Positions 26,702 through 35,000 of a stretch of 64,000 nucleotides of DNA are shown one piece after another. Numbering within the stretch: position 1 is the stretch's first letter; each line of letters begins with the position of its first letter. The stretch is from NCBI RefSeq assembly GCF_000330725.2, contig NZ_AMZY02000020.1:186001-250000 (forward strand), in the 5' to 3' direction. Under the pieces are notes generated by a model, which made no database searches, was not told the DNA's origin, and saw only the letters and a list, made by a program, of their open reading frames with translations. A program made the translations under genes and the position numbers. Source of the DNA: Mariniradius saccharolyticus AK6. GTDB lineage: Bacteria > Bacteroidota > Bacteroidia > Cytophagales > Cyclobacteriaceae.

Positions 26702-27226
26702 ATGAGAATATTCACGCTTTTTAAATCAACTGGATTCCTTCTTTTTGGCCTTTCTTTCTTCTTGTTGGCTTCATGCGCAAAGAATCAGCAGCCAAAAACC
26801 ATCTTTCTTGTTCGGCATGCGGAGAAACAGCTGGTAGGCGATGATCCGGAATTGAGTGTGGCCGGTACAGTGAGGGCGAAGAAACTCGCCCAAATCCTGG
26901 AGAAAAGCGATATACGCCACATTTTTAGCACCAATACGATCCGTACAAAAGCCACCGCCAAACCGCTTTCAAGTGCATTGGGACTCGAAATCGAGGTCTA
27001 TGATCCGAAGGAACATGATGCTTTGGTAAAGGAATTGAGAAGCCGAGAAGGAAATATCCTGGTTGTGGGACACAGCAACACCATTCCCCATGTGGCGAAT
27101 TATTTTGTCGGCGAAGGGGAAAAGTATCCCGAACTACAGGACATCGAATATGATTTTATTTTTGAGGTGGTACTGGATTCGGATGGTGGGTCGTCGGTGC
27201 GGAGAAAAGTTTACAAGGACTATTGA
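26702..27226 (+). CDS. Histidine phosphatase-family lipoprotein (SixA-like)
   Basis: A 174-residue lipoprotein with a signal peptide ending LLASC (lipid Cys about 25). The phosphatase motif is FLVRHAEKQ with the catalytic His, and the second His is in VVGHSNTIPHV. Arg of TNTIRTKATA fits the phosphate pocket. Members of this short group act on small phosphoesters or phosphohistidine; the envelope location is unusual for SixA itself. It starts 6 bp after the thioredoxin-like gene, so they are likely co-transcribed. Confidence 0.78.
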   Translation: MRIFTLFKSTGFLLFGLSFFLLASCAKNQQPKTIFLVRHAEKQLVGDDPELSVAGTVRAKKLAQILEKSDIRHIFSTNTIRTKATAKPLSSALGLEIEVYDPKEHDALVKELRSREGNILVVGHSNTIPHVANYFVGEGEKYPELQDIEYDFIFEVVLDSDGGSSVRRKVYKDY

Positions 27227-27405
27227 GGCAGACTTTCCGGCGGTCCGCTTATTTCTTTTCTGAGTCTTCCGAATATTTTTTTTGCTGGATTCACCGGCCT
27301 TTTTGCTTTGTGGGCGAGGATTCACTGGCATTTATGGCATCACAAAAAACATCCTGCATCTGATCCTTGTCAACTTTCATTTGGCTGATTTTTGATTTAC
27401 CTTAG

Positions 27406-27424
27406 AAAGAAAAAATTTTTCTTT
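27406..27424. repeat. Near-perfect palindrome touching the glpD start
   Basis: AAAGAAAAA, one A, TTTTTCTTT: 9-bp arms with a 1-bp spacer, ending at the base before the glpD ATG (27425). It could be an operator or a translation-control hairpin. All A/T apart from two positions, so chance is possible. Confidence 0.45.
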
Positions 27425-28987
27425 ATGAACAGGTCTTCAAATCTGGACATTTTAAAAGGCAATCAGGATAAAATTTGGGACCTAGTGGTAGTAGGAGGAG
27501 GTTCATCAGGCTTTGGAGTCGCACTTGACGCCCTTTCAAGGGGCTTATCCGTGGTGGTGTTGGACAAATCAGATTTTGCCAAGGGCACCTCTAGCCGCAG
27601 TACAAAGCTGCTTCACGGTGGTGTACGTTACTTGGCACAGGGCGATATTCTCCTAGTTTTGGAAGCCCTTAAGGAAAGGGGAAGGCTCCTTGCCAATGCT
27701 CCCCACCTGACAAACAATCAGCCTTTTATCATTCCGATTTATTCATGGTTTGACCGTGTCCAATATAGCGTCGGGTTGAAGATTTACGATTGGATGGCAG
27801 GTAAATGGAGATTGGGCAAATCCCGGTTCATTGGAAAGTCAGAAACCATCAACAGGCTCCCGCAGATTAAACAGGAAGGTCTGAAAGGTGGCGTCGTCTA
27901 TCACGATGGGCAGTTTGATGACGCGCGGATGATAGTCGCCTTGGCCCAAACTTGCACCGAAATGGGAGGCTGCGTGCTCAACTACGCCAAAGTCACTGAC
28001 CTTTTGAAAGATGAAAATGGCGCGATCAGCGGCGTCAGATTTGTGGACCAGATTGATCAAAATCATTTGCAGGTCAAGTCCAAAATGGTCGTCAATGCTA
28101 CGGGTGTCTTTGCTGACAAGATTCTAAAAATGGACAATTCCGGTGCGCGGAAAAGCATACAGCCGAGCCAAGGCATACACTTGGTTTTTGACCAGTCATT
28201 CTTGGGGGGGAAAGATGCCCTGATGATTCCCAAGACTTCGGATGGAAGGGTACTGTTTGCGGTTCCATGGCATGGAAAGTTGGTGGTCGGGACCACAGAT
28301 ACACTCAAGGACAAGCCTCAACTTGAACCTGAAGCTTTGGAAAAGGAGATTGATTTTGTGTTGGAGACCGCGCAGGCATATTTGGCAAAAAAGCCGACCC
28401 GAGCCGATGTATTGTCCGTTTTTGCGGGGCTGAGGCCATTGGCTGCACCAAAGGAAGACGGTGCCAAAACCAAGGAGATTTCACGTACGCATAAGGTTAT
28501 CGTGTCTGATTCCAAGCTGGTGACGATTACGGGAGGAAAGTGGACGACTTTCAGGCAAATGGGTGAGGATACGGTCAAGCATTTTCCAAAGGTGACAGGC
28601 ATATCCATACAGCCGAGCAAGTCCGCTGATATCAAACTCCACGGCTACGTGGCCAAGCCCGAACAAGGTCCCTTGTCCGTGTACGGTTCGGATGCAGATC
28701 ATATTCGGGCCATGATGAAGGACAAACCGGAATTGGCAGAACGGCTGCATCCCGATCACCCCTATACCGCTGCGGAAGTCGTTTGGATCGTAAGGAACGA
28801 AATGCCAGCAAAGCTTGAAGACGTGCTTTCAAGGCGATTGAGGGTACTATTACTGGATGCCAAAGCTGCAAAGGCCATGGCGCCAAAAGTTGCCCGGATT
28901 ATGGCAAATGAGATCGGAAAAGATGCTGAATGGATATCAGGGCAGTTGGCTGATTTTGAAAAGGTATCCAGCAAATACATCATCTAG
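27425..28987 (+). CDS. glpD: Glycerol-3-phosphate dehydrogenase/oxidase
   Basis: FAD enzyme that oxidises glycerol-3-phosphate to dihydroxyacetone phosphate and passes electrons to quinone at the inner membrane. The 520 residues have the dinucleotide motif VVGGGSSGFGVALDALSRG (about 22-40), the signature SSRSTKLLHGGVRYL, and GGKWTTFRQMGEDTV, plus the C-terminal helical DAO domain. ATG 27425 is preferred to TTG 27392. It is the first gene of glpD-glpK-glpF, with 64 bp before glpK. Confidence 0.95.
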   Translation: MNRSSNLDILKGNQDKIWDLVVVGGGSSGFGVALDALSRGLSVVVLDKSDFAKGTSSRSTKLLHGGVRYLAQGDILLVLEALKERGRLLANAPHLTNNQPFIIPIYSWFDRVQYSVGLKIYDWMAGKWRLGKSRFIGKSETINRLPQIKQEGLKGGVVYHDGQFDDARMIVALAQTCTEMGGCVLNYAKVTDLLKDENGAISGVRFVDQIDQNHLQVKSKMVVNATGVFADKILKMDNSGARKSIQPSQGIHLVFDQSFLGGKDALMIPKTSDGRVLFAVPWHGKLVVGTTDTLKDKPQLEPEALEKEIDFVLETAQAYLAKKPTRADVLSVFAGLRPLAAPKEDGAKTKEISRTHKVIVSDSKLVTITGGKWTTFRQMGEDTVKHFPKVTGISIQPSKSADIKLHGYVAKPEQGPLSVYGSDADHIRAMMKDKPELAERLHPDHPYTAAEVVWIVRNEMPAKLEDVLSRRLRVLLLDAKAAKAMAPKVARIMANEIGKDAEWISGQLADFEKVSSKYII

Positions 28988-29051
28988 AATGGCTGCGCTT
29001 CAATAGCTTTTGTTTTTGAAACAAAAACTTTCTATACAAACCCAACCCAAA

Positions 29052-30554
29052 ATGACCAAATCGAAAGCTTACATTCTGGCCTTGGACCAAGGGACGACCA
29101 GTTCGAGGTCCATCATTTTTAATCATGATGGCGAGATCGAGTGTGTGGCCCAACGGCCATTCAAACAACATTTTCCCAAAGCCGGATGGGTTGAACACGA
29201 TCCTACGGAAATATGGTCCACCCAATCCGCAGTCCTCGCAGAATCATTGGCCAAAGGCGGGATCAAGGCCAAGGACATTGTTGGCATCGGCATTACCAAC
29301 CAACGGGAGACAACCGTGGTATGGGAACGGAAAAACGGTAAACCAATCTATAATGCGATCGTTTGGCAGGACCGGCGCACGGCAGCCTATGTGGACCAAC
29401 TCAAGACCGAGGGCAAGGAGGAATTGGTAGCGTCCAAAACTGGATTGGTGTTGGATGCCTATTTCTCAGCTACCAAAGTAAAATGGATCCTGGATAATGT
29501 GGCAGGCGCCAGGGATCAGGCAGAAAGGGGGGAACTGGCTTTCGGGACCATCGACACTTGGCTGGTATGGAACCTCACCCACCGCAAGGTTCACGTCACA
29601 GACGTATCCAACGCCAGCCGGACAATGCTTTTCAATATTTTCGAAAAGAAATGGGACAAGGATCTGCTGGAGCTTTTTGACATACCTGCATCCATGCTGC
29701 CCGAGGTGAAGTCTAGTTCTGAGATTTATGGGCACACTTCGGAGTATTTGTTCCCGGTACCTTTGCCGATTGCAGGCATCGCAGGTGATCAACAGGCAGC
29801 ACTTTTCGGCCAACTTTGCACCTCTCCGGGTATGGCAAAGACCACCTACGGTACTGGTTGCTTTCTCATGATGAATACCGGCGAAACCCCGGTTAAATCC
29901 CGGAACAAGCTGCTCACGACCATTGCCTGGGAGGTCAACGGTAAAGTCAATTATGCATTGGAAGGTTCCGTCTTTATCGGTGGCGCTGCTATCCAATGGT
30001 TGCGGGATGGCATTGAATTATTTGGCCATGCGAAAGAAAGCGAACAACTGGCGCAAAGCTTGGCAGATAACGATGGCGTGTATTTCGTCCCGGCCATGGC
30101 GGGGCTTGGAGCACCCCATTGGGACCAAAATGCTCGGGGCGCTTTTTTCGGAATTACACGTGGGACTACAATTGCGCATATGACAAGGGCGGCATTGGAG
30201 GCGATCGCTTATCAGGTGCGTGATGTACTCGATGCCATGCAAAAGGATAGCGGTGATCCTGTCAAGGAATTGCGGGTAGACGGTGGCGCCACGGCCAACA
30301 ACTTCCTGATGCAGTTTCAGTCGGATATCCTTCAAACGAAGATCCGGAGGCCGAAAATCATCGAAACTACCGCTCTTGGAGCGGCTTTTTTGGCTGGATT
30401 GGCCGTGGGATTTTGGAAGTCAGAGGATGAAATCCAAAAACTATGGGAGTCAGACCGGGATTTTGAGCCAAAAATGGCAGTCGAAAAGGTAAATCATTTG
30501 TTGAAGTTTTGGCATAAAGCAGTCGAAAGATCTAAAAACTGGGTAGAGCTATGA
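29052..30554 (+). CDS. glpK: Glycerol kinase
   Basis: Phosphorylates glycerol with ATP. The 500-residue protein has the N-terminal phosphate loop [15 protein letters not shown], the FGGY signatures ([12 protein letters not shown] and [17 protein letters not shown]) and the C-terminal [13 protein letters not shown] nucleotide site. ATG 29052 is preferred to the TTG at 29010. Its stop overlaps the glpF start (ATGA), so kinase and channel are translationally coupled. Confidence 0.96.
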   Translation: MTKSKAYILALDQGTTSSRSIIFNHDGEIECVAQRPFKQHFPKAGWVEHDPTEIWSTQSAVLAESLAKGGIKAKDIVGIGITNQRETTVVWERKNGKPIYNAIVWQDRRTAAYVDQLKTEGKEELVASKTGLVLDAYFSATKVKWILDNVAGARDQAERGELAFGTIDTWLVWNLTHRKVHVTDVSNASRTMLFNIFEKKWDKDLLELFDIPASMLPEVKSSSEIYGHTSEYLFPVPLPIAGIAGDQQAALFGQLCTSPGMAKTTYGTGCFLMMNTGETPVKSRNKLLTTIAWEVNGKVNYALEGSVFIGGAAIQWLRDGIELFGHAKESEQLAQSLADNDGVYFVPAMAGLGAPHWDQNARGAFFGITRGTTIAHMTRAALEAIAYQVRDVLDAMQKDSGDPVKELRVDGGATANNFLMQFQSDILQTKIRRPKIIETTALGAAFLAGLAVGFWKSEDEIQKLWESDRDFEPKMAVEKVNHLLKFWHKAVERSKNWVEL

Positions 30555-31282
30555 ATCCATTTATTGCAGAGTACATCGGAACAGCAATATTGATATTGCT
30601 GGGGTCTGGCGTAGTAGCCAACGCTATTCTCCCGGGGACAAAAGGAAATGGCGGTGGATTGATCGCCATCACGACGGGCTGGGCCTTGGCGGTTTTTTGT
30701 GGTGTAGTAGTGGCGGGCCCATATAGCGGAGCCCACCTCAATCCGGCAGTGACACTAGGATTGGCACTCACGGGGAAGTTCGGATGGGCATTGGCCCCGG
30801 GCTACATCTTCGCCCAAGTGGCGGGCGCCATGACAGGTTCGTTTGTGACTTGGTCTATGTACCGGGATCATTTTGATTTGGCGGATTCGTCCGGGCTGAA
30901 ACGTGCGCCTTTTTGCACCGATCCAGCCATTCGCAATTTTTCTACGAGTGTGATTTCCGAAGTTGTGGGCACGTTTGTGCTGGTCTTTGTCATTTTGTAT
31001 ATCACTGGTGCGAACTTGGAGGGAGAAACCAAGGTGCCAATAGGTTTGGGCTCGGTTGGGGCGATTCCGGTTGCTTTTTTGGTTTGGGTAATTGGATTGT
31101 CGCTTGGTGGTACTACAGGCTATGCCATTAACCCCGCGCGGGATTTTGGGCCGAGACTGGTGCACCAACTCCTGCCCATCAAGGGCAAGGGCAGTAGCGA
31201 TTGGGGATACAGTTGGGTACCGATCTTGGGTCCAATTGTCGGCGCGTCTATTGCAGCGGGGGTTTATTTGATGTTGGGGTAG
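30551..31282 (+). CDS. glpF: Glycerol uptake facilitator (aquaglyceroporin)
   Basis: Inner-membrane channel of the MIP family for glycerol. The 243 residues have six helices and two half-helices with the NPA motifs [14 protein letters not shown] and [14 protein letters not shown]. The Asp after the second NPAR is the usual mark of glycerol-conducting members. It ends the glp operon, with a terminator 29 bp downstream. Confidence 0.95.
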   Translation: MNPFIAEYIGTAILILLGSGVVANAILPGTKGNGGGLIAITTGWALAVFCGVVVAGPYSGAHLNPAVTLGLALTGKFGWALAPGYIFAQVAGAMTGSFVTWSMYRDHFDLADSSGLKRAPFCTDPAIRNFSTSVISEVVGTFVLVFVILYITGANLEGETKVPIGLGSVGAIPVAFLVWVIGLSLGGTTGYAINPARDFGPRLVHQLLPIKGKGSSDWGYSWVPILGPIVGASIAAGVYLMLG

Positions 31283-31310
31283 GAGGAGAAAGCGGAAAAT
31301 TGATTTAACG

Positions 31311-31348
31311 ATCCCCCCTTTAGATACATAATCCGAGGGGGGATTTTT
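31311..31348 (+). terminator. Hairpin terminator after glpF
   Basis: ATCCCCCC paired with GGGGGGAT, an 18-nt loop, and five T. It lies between the convergent glpF and acyl-CoA dehydrogenase genes. Confidence 0.8.
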
Positions 31349-31350
31349 CA

Positions 31351-32490
31351 TTATCTCAGGACCTCTCTCGAAATCACGATTTTTTGGATTTCGGAGGTGC
31401 CTTCGCCGATTGTGCAAAGTTTGGCGTCGCGGTAGTATTTTTCTACAGGGTAATCTTTGGTGAATCCGTAGCCGCCAAATATCTGTACAGCGTCATTGGA
31501 TACGCTGACAGCGACTTCCGAGGCATAATACTTGGCCTGAGCGCCGGCCAGGGTTACCTTTTCGCCGCGATTTTTCAGATCCGCCGCTTTGAATGTCAAT
31601 AGCCTTGCTGCTTCGACTTGTGTGGCCATATCCGCGAGTTTGAAGGATATCCCTTGGAAACTACTGATCGGTTTGTTGAATTGGTGCCGTTCTTTCGAGT
31701 ATTGGAGCGAGGCTTCCAAAGCACCTTCTGCTATTCCAAGTGAAAGTGCTGCGATGGAGATTCGGCCGCCATCGAGGACTTTCATGGACTGGATGAATCC
31801 TTCCCCCACTTCGCCCAGTATTTGGCTTTCGTGGACTTTGCAATCTTCAAAAATCAATTCAGCGGTTTCAGATGCCCGCATTCCAAGTTTGTCCTCTTTT
31901 CTTCCGCCCCGAAACCCAGGCGTTCCTTTGTCCAAAACAAAAGCGGTCATCCCATGTGAATCACCAAGATCCCCTGTCCTGGCAATCACGACGGCGACGT
32001 CTCCGGATACACCATGGGTGATAAAATTCTTTGCGCCGTTGAGGATGTAATATTCCCCATGCTTGACAGCTACTGTACGCATGTTGGCAGCATCCGAACC
32101 GGTGTTGGGTTCGGTGAGTCCCCAAGCGCCAAGGTATTCGCAGGAAGCCAGTCTGGGAAGGTACTTCTGCTTTTGCTCCTCGTTGCCAAACATCAGGATA
32201 TGGTTGGTGCAGAGCGAATTGTGGGCAGCCATCGATAGGGCAATTCCCGGATCCAGCTTCGCCAGTTCGGCAATGGCGGTGACATATTCGAAATAGCCGA
32301 ATCCTGACCCGCCATAACTTTCTGGCACCAACACGCCCATCAGTCCAAGCTCACCTAGTTTTCGAAATAAATCCCTCGGGAAAATCTGGTGATCGTCCCA
32401 TTCTTTGCGAAAAGGTGTGATTTCCTTCGCTCCAAAATCGCGGACCATTTGGGCAATCATCCGCTGATGCTCGTTCAGTTCAAAATGCAT
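31351..32490 (-). CDS. Acyl-CoA dehydrogenase
   Basis: FAD enzyme for the first oxidation step of fatty-acid or branched acyl-CoA breakdown. The 379 residues hold GAWGLTEPNTGSDAANMRT (FAD/substrate signature), a middle beta domain, and the C-terminal QIFGGYGFTKDYPVEKYYRD followed by IGEGTSEIQKIVISRE. The catalytic Glu is expected in the YPVEKYYRD region, as in short-chain/butyryl-type enzymes. It is a single gene in this window. Chain-length preference is not visible. Confidence 0.92.
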   Translation of the reverse strand: MHFELNEHQRMIAQMVRDFGAKEITPFRKEWDDHQIFPRDLFRKLGELGLMGVLVPESYGGSGFGYFEYVTAIAELAKLDPGIALSMAAHNSLCTNHILMFGNEEQKQKYLPRLASCEYLGAWGLTEPNTGSDAANMRTVAVKHGEYYILNGAKNFITHGVSGDVAVVIARTGDLGDSHGMTAFVLDKGTPGFRGGRKEDKLGMRASETAELIFEDCKVHESQILGEVGEGFIQSMKVLDGGRISIAALSLGIAEGALEASLQYSKERHQFNKPISSFQGISFKLADMATQVEAARLLTFKAADLKNRGEKVTLAGAQAKYYASEVAVSVSNDAVQIFGGYGFTKDYPVEKYYRDAKLCTIGEGTSEIQKIVISREVLR

Positions 32491-32607
32491 TGTCGTAAAG
32501 TTAAATTTGGGTTTGTGTGACGAATATACAAACTTGAAGTAGATCGGGAAGGTTTTTTGGATCGATCAAGTGGCCCATTTTTTCTTTTGGTGCCGAATGG
32601 AAAGGAC

Positions 32608-32636
32608 AAAAAAACCGGCCCAAATGCTCGGGCCGG
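32608..32636 (-). terminator. Rho-independent terminator after htrA
   Basis: CCGGCCC paired with GGGCCGG, 8-nt loop, seven T on the minus strand. Confidence 0.9.
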
Positions 32637-32666
32637 ATTTTCAAAACACAAAACAAATGAACACTT

Positions 32667-34163
32667 CTAATCAACTTTTACTTCGAAGTAGTACTCTTGC
32701 CCGTTGGGGTAGAGGCCTAAAACGACTATTTCTTCGCCTTTATTTCTTTTCAGGACTTCAATCAAATTTTCTGCACCAGAGATTTTAGTGCGACCGTTGG
32801 AACCAATAATCGAGGTGATGATGAACCCTGCTCTTGCCCCGGATTTAGTCCAATTTTCATTTTCGACCGATACGATTGCGGCACCACCGTCTATTTCCAG
32901 TCTTTGCTTCACGCCTGTATTGACGTCTTCAAAAGTCAGGCCATCAAATGCCAATACCTTTGGTGGTTCTTTCTTCACGATTTTGGTGTCACCGGAAATA
33001 TTTTTCAGCATTGCCGTTGTTTTGCCCTCTTTCCCTTTTCTGAGGTATTTGACTTCGACTTTGTCGCCAGGGCGTTTCCTTGCGACCATTTCCTGGAGCT
33101 TGGCCACATTGTTTGTCTCCACGCCGTCGACGCCAATAATCACGTCTCCTGCCTTCAACCCTGCGTCCGCACCGCCGCCACCTTCGTTAACATCAACCAC
33201 ATACACGCCCTTGGAAGTATAGAGTTTTTCATTCAGTGTCTCTTCCAGTTCGGGGGATACGTCGCGGATTTGTACGCCCAAAAGACCCCTTTGTACGGCT
33301 CCAAACTCTAGCAAGTCATCCATAACCTTTTTCACGATAGAGCTTGGTATGGCAAAGGCATAACCATTGAAAGTCCCAGTTCTGGAAGCAATTGCAGTAT
33401 TGATGCCTATCAGTTCACCCGCCAAGTTGACCAATGCACCACCCGAGTTCCCTGGATTGACGACTGCGTCCGTTTGGAGAAAGGATTCGATCTGAAGGTT
33501 GTTTTCCAAATCCCTCAAAATACCGATGTTCCTTGTTTTGGCACTGATGATGCCCGCGGTCACGGTAGACGTTAAGTCAAAAGGATTGCCCACTGCAAGA
33601 ACCCATTCACCGACGCGAACTTTGTCTGAGTCCCCGAATCTTACGTAAGGAAGGGCTTTGGCTTCGATTTTGAGCAATGCCAAATCAGTTGTCGGATCGG
33701 TTCCAATGACACGGGCGGTATACCGGGTGTTGTCCTCAAGTGATACGTCGATGCGTGAAGCATTTTCGATGACGTGGTTATTGGTTACGATGTACCCGTC
33801 TTCAGAGATGATTACGCCCGAACCCGAACTACGTGCCTCTCTCGGCTGCTGTCCACGGTTTGGATTTCGGAAGCCGAAAAACTCCTCAAAAGGATCGGCA
33901 CCCATTTGGCTTTGGTCTACGGAAACATTGCTTTTGATATGGACTACCGCCGGGGTGACCATTTCGGCTGAAGCCACAAAATTGATCCCATCAGGGATTA
34001 CAAACTTGTCGTCGGAAAGCCAATTGACAAGGCTCGTGTCTTGCTTTTGGCTAAATGAGGAAGCTGTATTTTGCTTCATCAGGTAATTGACGCCTGCCAA
34101 TGCGACCAAGGCGCCCACTGCAGATGCGAGTATGATTCCAAGGAAGAACTGCTTTCTATTCAT
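32667..34163 (-). CDS. degP: HtrA/Deg-family serine protease
   Basis: Periplasmic protease/chaperone for misfolded envelope proteins. The 498-residue protein has an N-terminal membrane anchor or signal (about 5-28), and a trypsin-like domain with His in VTNNHVIENA, Asp in TTDLALLKIE and Ser in NPGNSGGALVN. Two PDZ domains follow: about 300-385 (LGVQIRDVSPE, AGLKAGDVIIGVDG) and about 400-498. It lies next to hsp20 on the same strand but has its own upstream region with a motif shared with hsp20. The symbol (degP vs degQ) is a family label. Confidence 0.93.
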   Translation of the reverse strand: MNRKQFFLGIILASAVGALVALAGVNYLMKQNTASSFSQKQDTSLVNWLSDDKFVIPDGINFVASAEMVTPAVVHIKSNVSVDQSQMGADPFEEFFGFRNPNRGQQPREARSSGSGVIISEDGYIVTNNHVIENASRIDVSLEDNTRYTARVIGTDPTTDLALLKIEAKALPYVRFGDSDKVRVGEWVLAVGNPFDLTSTVTAGIISAKTRNIGILRDLENNLQIESFLQTDAVVNPGNSGGALVNLAGELIGINTAIASRTGTFNGYAFAIPSSIVKKVMDDLLEFGAVQRGLLGVQIRDVSPELEETLNEKLYTSKGVYVVDVNEGGGGADAGLKAGDVIIGVDGVETNNVAKLQEMVARKRPGDKVEVKYLRKGKEGKTTAMLKNISGDTKIVKKEPPKVLAFDGLTFEDVNTGVKQRLEIDGGAAIVSVENENWTKSGARAGFIITSIIGSNGRTKISGAENLIEVLKRNKGEEIVVLGLYPNGQEYYFEVKVD

Positions 34164-34205
34164 GTTGATTTAGGTTTTCAAGTTCTGATAATGACGAAAT
34201 TTACG

Positions 34206-34239
34206 GCTTGCTGGTATCAAATACCAAGCAAATTTTGAC
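34206..34239 (-). promoter_or_regulatory. Inverted repeat and shared element upstream of htrA
   Basis: An inverted repeat, TGGTAT-CAA-ATACCA (34212-34226), is extended by GCTTGC and AAGCAA with one bulge. On the minus strand GTCAAAAT (34232-34239), 4 nt and TTGGTAT (34221-34227) recur upstream of hsp20. The TTGGTAT edge lies 58 nt before the ATG. Confidence 0.55.
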
Positions 34240-34308
34240 GGGAACAGGCGGTATTTAACAAGGTTTAACAGGCTTCTGAATGCCCAGACAAACCTACAGG
34301 GTGATAAC

Positions 34309-34342
34309 AAAAAAAAAGGAAGTGGGTTTCCCCACTTGCCTT
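34309..34342 (-). terminator. Rho-independent terminator after hsp20
   Basis: On the minus strand, AAGGCAAGTGGG, a GAAA tetraloop and CCCACTTCCTT (one bulged C) are followed by nine T. The stem begins within the stop codon. Confidence 0.92.
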
Positions 34343-34769
34343 ATTTTACTTCGATTTTTGACTTGTTGACTTTCTTTTCTGCTTTCGGCAATGTGATTTT
34401 CAAAAGCCCATCTTCATAGGTGGCTTGGATTTCTTCTGCGCGGACATCGTCGGGGACGAAGAAGGTTCGCTTAAATGATCCATAGAGTGTTTCTACGGTG
34501 TGGAAGTTTTTTCCTTCCTTCTTTTCTTCCATTTTGCGTTCTCCGGATATGGTCAGCTTGCCATCGAGGATGTCCAAGTCAAAATCCGACTTTTTCATGC
34601 CTGGGACAGATACATGGATCTCATACTGCTTTTCATCCTCGGCAATGTCCACGGCAGGAGTAAATTGTTTTACATTTTGGCCGATGGAATCTTGGAAGAA
34701 GCGATCCAAAAGCGTGCTAAATGATGCGGGATACGCTGGGTCGAGTTGGTTGAATCTGGCGAGTTTCAT
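34341..34769 (-). CDS. Hsp20/alpha-crystallin small heat shock protein
   Basis: ATP-independent holdase for unfolding proteins. The 142-residue protein has an N-terminal arm (FSTLLDRFFQDS, about 18-29), the alpha-crystallin domain (about 38-130, with EIHVSVPGMKKSDFDLDILD and YGSFKRTFFVPDDV), and the DGLLKITLPKAEKK end followed by a short tail. The start is ATG 34769. The motif GTCAAAAT-N15-TTGGTAT lies upstream, with its edge 59 nt before the start. Confidence 0.93.
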   Translation of the reverse strand: MKLARFNQLDPAYPASFSTLLDRFFQDSIGQNVKQFTPAVDIAEDEKQYEIHVSVPGMKKSDFDLDILDGKLTISGERKMEEKKEGKNFHTVETLYGSFKRTFFVPDDVRAEEIQATYEDGLLKITLPKAEKKVNKSKIEVK

Positions 34770-34827
34770 AGTCGTTATTGTTTTCTTTGAGATGCAATGT
34801 TTGATAACTCGCTTTGGAGAGAAAAAT

Positions 34828-34857
34828 ATACCAATCCAATTTTTCGGTCATTTTGAC
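34828..34857 (-). promoter_or_regulatory. Shared stress element upstream of hsp20
   Basis: On the minus strand, GTCAAAAT (34850-34857), 15 nt and TTGGTAT (34828-34834). GTCAAAATGAC is also a short inverted repeat. The same two words occur upstream of htrA at the same distance from the start. Confidence 0.5.
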
Positions 34858-35000
34858 TTGAATTTGATGGAATTTTTCGAATATATTGCCAAAATGACAC
34901 TTTGAAGGGATGATTTTTGCGGGGAATGTATAAAATGGAGGGCGTTTTCATATTTCAGGTTGGATGAAAACTGATTACATTTAGAGAAAAAAGGTGAACC

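Noticed and set aside
31311-31348. Riboswitch or regulatory RNA downstream of glpF
   Set aside because: The hairpin with C6/G6 arms and a following T run is adequately explained as a terminator between convergent genes.
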